IMG/VR virus record: IMGVR_UViG_3300050821_018577
Span: 62,001 to 126,000 of that record
Origin: a virus
Length of the DNA: 64,000 bases
Direction: 5' to 3' (one strand)
Shown here: positions 58,401-64,000 of the stretch, in pieces
Layout of the letters: each line of letters starts with the position of its first letter
Numbering within the stretch: position 1 is the first letter of the stretch
Made by a program: the position numbers and the translations under genes
Notes under the pieces: generated by a model
The model's database searches: none
Told to the model about the DNA's origin: nothing
What the model saw: only the letters and a program-made list of their open reading frames with translations

Positions 58401-59360
58401 AGCACAACGGTGGCCCAAGCCATTGCTTCCATCCTGGTGAAACGTGGCGCTGCCGGCGTCAACCAATTTCAATTCACCGTCAAGCAAGAATGGCTTGGCC
58501 TCGAGGCCATGGACCTGGTAACGATTACCGATAGTCGTCTTGGAATATCACAATTGCCCGTCAGATTACTTAGCGTCAAAGAAACGCCGAAGCGCACCCT
58601 GAAATGCGTTGCTGACCAATTCGTCTATGGCTTGAATCATCCGAGCGTGCTGCAAACTACCGCTCAAACAGGAACCATTATCGTCTCCAATGTGGATCCA
58701 GGTTTGGTCAATACGCCCATCATTTTCCAGCCCACGGCAGCGATGCTTGGTCCAGGCGCTGCTCCAGAATTGTGGTTTCTGGTTTCCGGCGCTGACACAA
58801 ACTATGGCGGCTGTATAGCGAATCTGTCATTGGACGGTGGTGTGAGTTATCCAACCGTTCTCGGAACGATTGGCCCCGCCACGACTGGTGTGCTGACAGC
58901 GAATTTTGCGGACCACGTTGACCCTGACACAACCAATACATTGGCTATTGACCTGACAGAATCCGGAGGGGCGCTCTCCACGCAATCACAGCCAGTCGCG
59001 GATAGTTTTGGCGACCCTTGCTATCTTGCGGGATCTGACGTCTACCATTGGGAAGTGATTTGCTATACCGCTGTGACCCTCACGAGTGCGGAACATTATT
59101 CTCTGGCAACCTACATACGCCGCGGTGTCTTGGGAACTGCGCACACCGCACATACCACGGCGCAACGATTTGCGGCAATCGATGGAGCGCTGTTCCGAGT
59201 TTCCATGCCGTCGACGTGGGTTGGTCTCACGCTATATTTCAAATTTCAGGCATACAACAAACTGGGCGGCCAAATAAATTCGCTGGCCAATTGCACTGCG
59301 TATACATTCACTCCGTTGGCAGCCTATCTGCCCGGCGGGTTTTATGTGAACGGGAGCTAA
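55437..59360 (+). CDS. Tail tip / host-specificity protein, GTA gp15-like (1307 aa)
   Basis: Largest gene of the tail run. The N-terminal domain (SVYGKTVKLLYGLTQAAPDL) is phage-tail-like. A central segment (residues 459-620) has two tandem 80-residue repeats. The second half has QDFENDDGKTPPVSFLRKRR, LDYSKNTISEVDQKAV and AVTLYGPR-type motifs of the tail tip barrel. The C-terminal part shows SLATYIRRGVLGTAHTAHTT, as in GTA gp15. It probably contacts the receptor. It follows DUF2460, DUF2163 and NlpC as in GTA tail modules. Confidence 0.85.
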   Translation: MIKAGTPGASLASQYHGIQVSNSVYGKTVKLLYGLTQAAPDLIWYNDWKTGSSPSNQLLASLLQGGGKKSSKGSKKGSVKYYSAAVDLLIGHAPILGVFSAWYNNQKLAVVINSASGLISGGSFTFVPANQPSQIVVGFTVGGSPYQVTEPNFVADRRVRDATLGDNFYLGRANPSGLPGPNQYTVTSGGLYTFNAVQSGHSLRITYFTSASGSPSTLVGILAVSIHEDFTAAFNDYGAPGSITQYGTWERPLWNAAFAVPGRIDLGAPHARDPYTWAWDGVTPAVTLPTALNGKAITVYYGTPVILRSDGTLFSATHTPLNVLNLQFEQILGSGSEYTNFIAQQILQNWAAGAGSVRFDLGVSNSMPNLNLECIGAFTQWPNGDCDVVDMIADIVASGPLFLTPSGGNSDLDHATTKTGAGLSQAGGVLPTVVDAPSGTPELEVMVTTTSQGQPQSPGTFFALTQVVGATRVYSFSSFVGPAPVAGQTVSIANFANAANNGLFTITVVTGNSSGGTFTVGSGSQVNETTAAQGYSPDATAFVLTQVVGSTKTYSFSSYTGSVPVGVGQYVTITGFTNTANNGFFPITAFTGTSTGGTFTVGSGSQVNETHAATASTGWQEVTSLPIWYQLLNSTAPVSVVQPYSSSLGFPTANVNFAQVLAWFGATGGNPIWTQHSSRTGSNSASYTLGPFTPTAGETLLLMFRLRDLGFGLFTSPCVYSVTDDQGNLWNLIANVSTVAGGGSNPGAQTMLFMCQGPALVSTTVTCQQTSGPTAGNVSDINYLFGITNFASATVTPIGHGVNCNTYGAVQSSAGSTTSPGNGLLLTGLEQVRAWCRANGISGALTQDAQRSAKDMVDELLTVANAAPVYSGATLNTIPYDEVSNAGGGLVYTASTAAGPVANLADQDFENDDGKTPPVSFLRKRRADCDNVVSIEFLDRSLDYSKNTISEVDQKAVTLYGPRKGGTLSAAELGVNVPSGSKSLSSIRSTTVAQAIASILVKRGAAGVNQFQFTVKQEWLGLEAMDLVTITDSRLGISQLPVRLLSVKETPKRTLKCVADQFVYGLNHPSVLQTTAQTGTIIVSNVDPGLVNTPIIFQPTAAMLGPGAAPELWFLVSGADTNYGGCIANLSLDGGVSYPTVLGTIGPATTGVLTANFADHVDPDTTNTLAIDLTESGGALSTQSQPVADSFGDPCYLAGSDVYHWEVICYTAVTLTSAEHYSLATYIRRGVLGTAHTAHTTAQRFAAIDGALFRVSMPSTWVGLTLYFKFQAYNKLGGQINSLANCTAYTFTPLAAYLPGGFYVNGS
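56812..57300 (+). repeat. Tandem 80-residue repeat in the tail tip protein
   Basis: Units start at 56812 (FFALTQVVGATRVYSFSS) and 57053 (FVLTQVVGSTKTYSFSS), both ending VGSGSQVNET. They are about 70 percent identical by eye, suggesting a recent internal duplication. Confidence 0.8.
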
Positions 59361-59363
59361 AGC

Positions 59364-60605
59364 GTGCCGATTACCGGAACAACATCAACAGAAGCGAATT
59401 TGAATGATACGACGCCGGCCGCACCAGCACTAGCGACAAACGTGAAATGGCAGGCAAGCGCGCCATACCCCGACCCCAACAATGCCGCTTTTCAAGTAAG
59501 GGACATCAGCGCCTACATTATCGGTTTTTTCGCATGGGGCGGAGATGCTTCGGACGGTTCCGTCACTTTTGACGGCACGACCACTATCCTTGGATTGGTT
59601 CCATCCAGCAGCGTGTACACGATGACCCGGGATATTTTCTGTGTGAATATCACCGTCAATTCCGGCGTCACTATCAAGACGGGGAATTATGCGATTTTTG
59701 CCACTGGCATTGTGACCGTGAATGGCACGGTGATGAATGATGGCCAAGCCGGAGGCGTTGGTGGTGCCGGTGGACCAGGAGGAAGCGGATCGGGTGCCGG
59801 AGGCAGCGCCGGAAGCGCAGGCGCCACAAGCTCCACCGGGTCCGATGGCCATTTTACGCGTCCTACCTCAGCAGTAGCTGGTGGAGTAGGCGGCGCTGGC
59901 CAAACAACCATAGGCTCGCAAGCGCCAGGCGCTACAGCCGGCAATGGCCCTAGTTCCGGGAATGCTTTAGACAATTTGGGATCCTCCGGTACGACCGGCG
60001 CGTCTGGTGGCGCTGGCGGAGCTGGCGCGTCAGGAGCCGGTGGAGCTCTCCAAACAGGTGGAGCCGGAGGAGCTACGTCGACGAGCGCGCAAGCTGGCAG
60101 AAATCCATCCTCGGCTGTGCGGGGCGCCAGTTCAACCAATGGTACCCTCAAACCATATCAACCATCGAATGGCTGCGATGGAGGGTCTGCTGGCGGTTCT
60201 GGCGGCGGCGGCGATGGAACAAACTTGGGCGGCGGCGGAGGTGGCGGCGGGGGAGAAGGTGGCACTGGAGGGTTGCTGTTGATTGCCGCGCAATTTATCG
60301 TTGTCGGCGCGACCGGAGTAATTTCGTCGAAAGGCGGCGCCGGCGGGAATGGGGGTGCCGGTGGGTCTCCGCTGCAAGGCAATACCGGTGGTGGTGGCGG
60401 CGGAGCAGGCGGAAGCGGCGGTACCGGAGGCATCGTGTGGTTGATTTATCACACGTTGACCAACGGTGGGTCCATCACAGTTGCTGGCGGTGCGGCCGGA
60501 ACGCATGGCGCAGGAGGCACGAAAAATGGAACCGGAGTGAACGGGAATAATGGATCCGATGGTCCGGCTGGAACGACCGGAAATTTAGTTCAACTTGTAT
60601 GTTAG
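59364..60605 (+). CDS. Glycine-rich tail fibre-like protein (413 aa)
   Basis: GTG start, four bases after the previous stop. The N-terminal 130 residues read ANLNDTTPAAPALATNVKWQ, then ITVNSGVTIKTGNYAIFATG, a beta-helix-like shaft. From about residue 140 the sequence is extremely Gly-rich (GAGGPGGSGSGAGGSAGSAG), similar to polyglycine II-type domains of receptor-binding tips such as phage S16 gp38. It may bind the host surface. Confidence 0.75.
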   Translation: MPITGTTSTEANLNDTTPAAPALATNVKWQASAPYPDPNNAAFQVRDISAYIIGFFAWGGDASDGSVTFDGTTTILGLVPSSSVYTMTRDIFCVNITVNSGVTIKTGNYAIFATGIVTVNGTVMNDGQAGGVGGAGGPGGSGSGAGGSAGSAGATSSTGSDGHFTRPTSAVAGGVGGAGQTTIGSQAPGATAGNGPSSGNALDNLGSSGTTGASGGAGGAGASGAGGALQTGGAGGATSTSAQAGRNPSSAVRGASSTNGTLKPYQPSNGCDGGSAGGSGGGGDGTNLGGGGGGGGGEGGTGGLLLIAAQFIVVGATGVISSKGGAGGNGGAGGSPLQGNTGGGGGGAGGSGGTGGIVWLIYHTLTNGGSITVAGGAAGTHGAGGTKNGTGVNGNNGSDGPAGTTGNLVQLVC

Positions 60606-60650
60606 CTTCTATATGGAAACTTTTTATGGAAGAATCGACTAGAGTGAAAC

Positions 60651-61211
60651 ATGAGCGTGGATGCGATTTCTCAATCAAGAGCGGACCAGCTGCATCCGGT
60701 AGCCCGTGCGCGTATTCTGGCAACGATCGAGGATTGCGCGGCGGCGGGCATTTACCTGCGGCTAACCCAAGGCCTACGTACTCAGAACGAACAGCACACT
60801 CTCTACATTCAGGGACGACAGCCGCTCGATGTCGTGAATGAGGCCAGGGCAGCAGTCGGATGGGCCTCCATCACCGAGGACCAGAATCGCGAAGTGACCA
60901 ACGCCGACTTTTTTCAGTCCATGCACTGCTACGGTCTCGCCGGTGACGTCGACCCATCCGAAGGCACGACCATGGCGCCATTCAATCCCGATTGGGACGT
61001 GCAAGACGCAGAGTGGCAGAAAGTGCTCGCAATCGCGGCATCCCACCAACTCGCCGAAGGCGCCAAATGGACTTCCGTGAAGCGCGACTATCCACACCTC
61101 TATCCACATGAGTTGGATGCGAATCCAACACAGGAAATGCAGCAGACTCTCAAGGATGCCGGGCTCGACGCCGTATGGGCTGAATTGGATACGGTGCTGC
61201 CGCGCCCGTAA
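60651..61211 (+). CDS. Endolysin, M15-type peptidase (186 aa)
   Basis: Pattern of an L-alanyl-D-glutamate (VanY/M15) peptidase: GLRTQNEQHTLYIQGR, NADFFQSMHCYGLAGDVDPS with His92 and Asp99 as zinc ligands, and KRDYPHLY with His149 as the third ligand. It should cut peptidoglycan peptides at lysis. No signal peptide, so a holin is needed; candidates are the membrane proteins at 19024 and 34434. Confidence 0.85.
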   Translation: MSVDAISQSRADQLHPVARARILATIEDCAAAGIYLRLTQGLRTQNEQHTLYIQGRQPLDVVNEARAAVGWASITEDQNREVTNADFFQSMHCYGLAGDVDPSEGTTMAPFNPDWDVQDAEWQKVLAIAASHQLAEGAKWTSVKRDYPHLYPHELDANPTQEMQQTLKDAGLDAVWAELDTVLPRP

Positions 61212-61229
61212 AATAGCAAATTATTGTAG

Positions 61230-61258
61230 TTGACATGGATAAGGCACTGTCTTACAGT
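61230..61258 (+). promoter_or_regulatory. Promoter for the recombination operon
   Basis: TTGACA (61230-61235), 17 bases, TACAGT (61253-61258). Predicted start near 61265, four bases before ATG 61269, so the leader is almost absent. Confidence 0.6.
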
Positions 61259-61268
61259 TCTTCGCGCC

Positions 61269-61421
61269 ATGCCAAAACAGGATGAGACGATTACCTTCCG
61301 GTGTGGAGCACAATTGAAAAAAGATTTGGAAAAAGAGGCCGAGCGCCAAGATTTGACGCTTACCCAACTTCTTCGCAGAATTATCCGCAAACATCTTGGA
61401 GCAAAAGACGGGAGAAACTAA
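61269..61421 (+). CDS. Second ribbon-helix-helix regulator (50 aa)
   Basis: Pattern DETITFRCGAQLKKDLEKEA (strand and first helix), then RQDLTLTQLLRRIIRKHLGA (second helix) of an RHH dimer. It heads the RecT operon, mirrors the RHH gene at 4794 and likely represses its own operon. The message should be nearly leaderless. Confidence 0.75.
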   Translation: MPKQDETITFRCGAQLKKDLEKEAERQDLTLTQLLRRIIRKHLGAKDGRN

Positions 61422-62522
61422 ATGGCGAATGAAACGACGGCGACCAAGAAGCAGGACGACCCCGTTGTCAGTATCATCCGGGTTGGCAAGCCCAATCTTG
61501 CGGCTCGGTTGCCGAAAGGGATTGACCCTGACCGTTTCATTCTCGGCATCCTCACGGCGATTCAAAAGAGTAAGGCCAATGCCCAGCCCGGCAAGAGCTT
61601 GGCGGATTGCGACCCGAACAGTGTGTTGCTAGCCGCTTACGATGCCGCCGAAATCGGTTGCAGCCTAAGTCCTGCCCTCCAACTTGGATGGATCATTCCT
61701 TACGGCAAGGAAGCACAATTCCAGCCGTCCTACCGGTTCTTTATCCAGAAGGCTTACGAAACGAAAGAAGTGAAAACGTTCTACGCCGAAGTGGTTTATG
61801 CTGGCGACAAGATTGAGCGCCAATTCGCGCCCAAGAGGAATCTGTTTCATGCGATAGGTGACGGCGAACGTTCCAAGAACACAGCGATTGGCGCTTATGC
61901 CTTCATTCAATTCAATGACGATACTGTCGATTGGGAATATATGACCGCCGAGCAGATTGGTCGGCATCAAAAACATTCCAAACAGCCAAATAGTTTGATG
62001 TGGACCACCTTCTGGGAAGAGGCTTGGCGGAAGACTACTGTGCGCGTATTGGCAAAACGTTTACCGCTCAAGAATCGCGACCTTGAAGGATTGGTCGAAA
62101 TGGTCAATCGAGACGCCGAGCGCGACCTGACTATCGATATCGACAAAATCGTTGAACCATCCATCCCGCGCCGGATGTCGGAAACAGAGAAGCCGGCAGA
62201 AAAAACGGCTGCGGCCGAGTCCAACCAGCCAGTCGACGAAAAACCCAAAGAGGATCAAGGCAAGACCGCAGAGGCTGCCGCCGCACCTGCGTCTGCAGCC
62301 GGCGCACCCGCAGCTGGCTCTATGTTCGATGACGACAAAGACCCTTACGCGACGCCAGCGGCAATTTCCGAATTTTGGGATAAGGTGTTTGCCGCCAACT
62401 GGAAGAAAAACGATGTGATGGAATTTCTCAAGAAAACCTTCGACGTGACGGCGGTGAAAGACCTGCGAGTATCTCAACTTAACAGCGCCGCAGAGGCTAT
62501 GGTCAAAGAGAAGAAGAAGTAG
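61422..62522 (+). CDS. recT: RecT-type single-strand annealing protein (366 aa)
   Basis: Residues 40-250 show the RecT core: LLAAYDAAEIGCSLSPALQL, then GWIIPYGKEAQFQPSYRFFI, YAEVVYAGDKIERQF and EEAWRKTTVRVLAKRLPL. The C-terminal 100 residues are Glu/Pro/Ala-rich, and then a helical tail. RecT anneals DNA made single-stranded by the nuclease next door. It starts directly after the RHH stop. Confidence 0.9.
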   Translation: MANETTATKKQDDPVVSIIRVGKPNLAARLPKGIDPDRFILGILTAIQKSKANAQPGKSLADCDPNSVLLAAYDAAEIGCSLSPALQLGWIIPYGKEAQFQPSYRFFIQKAYETKEVKTFYAEVVYAGDKIERQFAPKRNLFHAIGDGERSKNTAIGAYAFIQFNDDTVDWEYMTAEQIGRHQKHSKQPNSLMWTTFWEEAWRKTTVRVLAKRLPLKNRDLEGLVEMVNRDAERDLTIDIDKIVEPSIPRRMSETEKPAEKTAAAESNQPVDEKPKEDQGKTAEAAAAPASAAGAPAAGSMFDDDKDPYATPAAISEFWDKVFAANWKKNDVMEFLKKTFDVTAVKDLRVSQLNSAAEAMVKEKKK

Positions 62523-63190
62523 TGCTCCCGCGCGGTTGCAGCTTCGTTGAGTCGACGCACGCGTACACGATGGAAGGCCGCTCCGTCCCGTCGTGCACAA
62601 GAATTTTAGACCATGCCGGACTCGTTTCCTACGACATGGTTAGAAAAGATATTTTGGAGAGGAAGTCCACCATCGGAACCCTAGTTCATCAGGCGACGCA
62701 TTATTACGACGATGGGGATTTGGATTGGTCTTCTTTCAAGGAAGATAATCCGGCCGACCAGGAGACCAAAGGCCGCGTCGAGGCCTGGGCCAACTTCCGC
62801 TCCGATACCGGTTTCGTTCCACGGCTTAAAGAAGAACGCTACATGGCCATGCTCAACGGCATGACATACGGATTGACGGTCGACCGCGAAGGTTTGATGC
62901 ATGGACAGGAAGCCATCATCGAAATCAAGAACGCGGCAACAAAAGAGGACTGGTGGGCAATCCAGCTCGCCGGCTATGCGCTCGGCGTGCCGGATGTTGG
63001 TAAGACCGGCCGTTCGCCACGCGCGCTTTTCGCCCGTCGGCGCCGTATGGCCGTACAGCTTTTCCCGGACGGTCGTTATAAGAAATACGATTTCGTCGAC
63101 CCGCAGGATGCCGAAGTGTTCATCTCGACTCTTCACATCACCACCTGGAAATTAAACAAGGGCAGTGAATTGCGGAAGATAGAGGAATAA
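62522..63190 (+). CDS. RecB/Cas4-like PD-(D/E)XK exonuclease (222 aa)
   Basis: Motifs: STIGTLVHQATHYYDDG with the His of the RecB/Cas4 family, GLTVDREGL (Asp) and AIIEIKNAATKEDWWAIQLA with E-x-K and Q-x-A-Y. It likely resects DNA ends to feed RecT. GTG start shares a base with the preceding stop. Confidence 0.85.
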   Translation: MLPRGCSFVESTHAYTMEGRSVPSCTRILDHAGLVSYDMVRKDILERKSTIGTLVHQATHYYDDGDLDWSSFKEDNPADQETKGRVEAWANFRSDTGFVPRLKEERYMAMLNGMTYGLTVDREGLMHGQEAIIEIKNAATKEDWWAIQLAGYALGVPDVGKTGRSPRALFARRRRMAVQLFPDGRYKKYDFVDPQDAEVFISTLHITTWKLNKGSELRKIEE

Positions 63191-63191
63191 C

Positions 63192-63890
63192 ATGGCCACC
63201 CAAATGCCAGTGGTAGTGCTCGACCGCAAGAAAATCGAAGAGATACAGACGAGCGTACCGCAATTATTGATACAGGCCCAAGAGCTCACGGTGGAGAACG
63301 TGGAGGATTTCGTGGCCGCTGGTAGCCTGTTGAATGTCATCGATGCGCGCAAAAAAAGCATATTCGAGTTTTTTGAGGAGCCGGCGAAACAGGCAAACAA
63401 CGTCCACAAATTCATTACCTCGCTGCGCACCACACTGGTCTCACCGCTGCTTAAAGCAGAAACACTTATGAAGGACCGGCGCCGCTACTTTCGCGCCGAA
63501 GAGGAGCGCAAGCGGCTGGAAAAAGAAGAAGCGGAACGCCAAGCCGCCAAAGCAGAACAGGAACAGAGAGCCTTGCAGCATGCTGCGGAGATGGAATCGA
63601 TCGGGGAACACGAAGCCGCCGATTTCATCATTGACCAAGCGGCGGCCGCGCCGCCGCCGCCCGTGGTTGTCCCGAGCACGATTCCGAAAGAGCAAGGCCA
63701 TTCCTTTCGCAAGGTCTGGAAATTCCGAGTCACCAATCCAGCCCTTCACAAAAAGGAGTTTTTGATTCTGGATGAATCCAAGGCGCAAGCTATCGTTTCT
63801 AAGCTCGGGCCGGATGCTGCGGCGATTGTCGGCGGGATCGAAGTTTACTCCGAAGAGCAGGAAATTGTGCGAGGGAGAAAGAATGGCTGA
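63192..63890 (+). CDS. Coiled-coil protein of the recombination operon (232 aa)
   Basis: Helical from residue 10 to 130, with a Glu/Arg/Lys-rich coiled coil (RRYFRAEEERKRLEKEEAER, then QAAKAEQEQRALQHAAEM). The C-terminus reads KVWKFRVTNPALHKKEFL. This type often accompanies RecT and its nuclease in phages, with an unknown role. Confidence 0.65.
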   Translation: MATQMPVVVLDRKKIEEIQTSVPQLLIQAQELTVENVEDFVAAGSLLNVIDARKKSIFEFFEEPAKQANNVHKFITSLRTTLVSPLLKAETLMKDRRRYFRAEEERKRLEKEEAERQAAKAEQEQRALQHAAEMESIGEHEAADFIIDQAAAAPPPPVVVPSTIPKEQGHSFRKVWKFRVTNPALHKKEFLILDESKAQAIVSKLGPDAAAIVGGIEVYSEEQEIVRGRKNG

Positions 63891-64000
63891 GGAACGCTGT
63901 CCAGAATGCTTAGGCCATCGCGGGCTTCCTAGAATGCTCCACGACAGGGATGAGCCGCGGGAATGCGCCAATGAATTTCATAAGACGTTGGCGCCTGTCA
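63883..64000 (+). CDS. Start of a Cys-containing protein, cut by window edge
   Basis: ATG 63883 overlaps the previous stop. The visible 39 residues begin MAEERCPECLGHRGLPRMLH, with C-x2-C, and run off the edge. It is probably a small zinc-binding phage protein. Confidence 0.5.
   Translation, partial: MAEERCPECLGHRGLPRMLHDRDEPRECANEFHKTLAPV

Noticed and set aside
62522-63190. Cas4 as part of a CRISPR system
   Set aside because: It is next to RecT, has no Cas neighbours or array, and fits the phage recombination nuclease role.
1-64000. tRNA and rRNA genes
   Set aside because: No stretch with the T-loop and acceptor pattern of a tRNA was recognised by eye; none is claimed.

Overview
The window reads as most of a tailed-phage genome, probably a prophage or a metagenomic phage of an acidobacterium-like host. 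Recognisable phage genes run in one direction (+) from about 2.2 kb to the right edge: a DnaB helicase, an HK97-type portal, a MuF-like head protein, a prohead protease, a major capsid protein, head-tail connectors, a tape measure, a GTA-like tail tip, an endolysin and RecT with its nuclease. The host guess is inference. It rests on secreted proteins with TIG-like and choice-of-anchor D domains, a right-handed beta-helix enzyme and signal peptides of a style common in Acidobacteria. I found no large terminase, integrase, tRNA, rRNA or CRISPR array, so both ends of the element may lie outside the window.

Layout. 1-1972 (-): a short ORF and a secreted DUF4091-type protein that runs off the left edge. 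2.2-2.9 kb: a small-terminase-like gene and a partner. 3.4-4.1 kb: two very small genes with their own terminators. 4.1-4.8 kb: a control region with CCTAGG palindromes and a strong promoter reading into a ribbon-helix-helix (RHH) regulator. 4.8-15.0 kb: one long early operon of about 25 mostly small, overlapping genes, including replisome-organiser-like, loader-like and dnaB genes, an ASCH protein, an HD protein and a possible PD-(D/E)XK protein. 15.1-26.3 kb: head genes. The portal carries an intein and a C-terminal 2H phosphoesterase-like domain, and is followed by the MuF protein, protease, scaffold and capsid. 26.3-35.8 kb: HNH and zinc-finger genes, then glycosyltransferases, three FkbM methyltransferases, a second methyltransferase fusion and a UDP-sugar dehydrogenase. 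35.9-45.8 kb: consecutive secreted proteins, including a Ser/Thr-rich protein of about 28 degenerate 20-residue repeats, interrupted by an HNH endonuclease. 45.8-60.6 kb: connectors, tail tube, a tail-fibre-like protein with a signal peptide, frameshifted tail chaperones, tape measure, GTA-like tail tip and a glycine-rich fibre. 60.6-64 kb: endolysin, a second RHH regulator, RecT and a RecB/Cas4-like nuclease.

The most unusual part is the roughly 18-kb block between the capsid gene (ends 25726) and the first connector (starts 45804). It joins a sugar and methyl modification cassette to a run of Sec-signal proteins, some with domains that look like virion fibre proteins. I infer a phage-encoded surface-display or glycosylation system, acting either on the virion or on the host envelope.

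Control. Five or more intergenic sites share the layout CTTCCATGTGG, 11 bases, then a -10-like block ending GGTTT, and precede structural operons. Several other operons start with a -10 hexamer exactly six bases before ATG, suggesting leaderless transcripts. All functions are read from sequence by eye; no database search was run.
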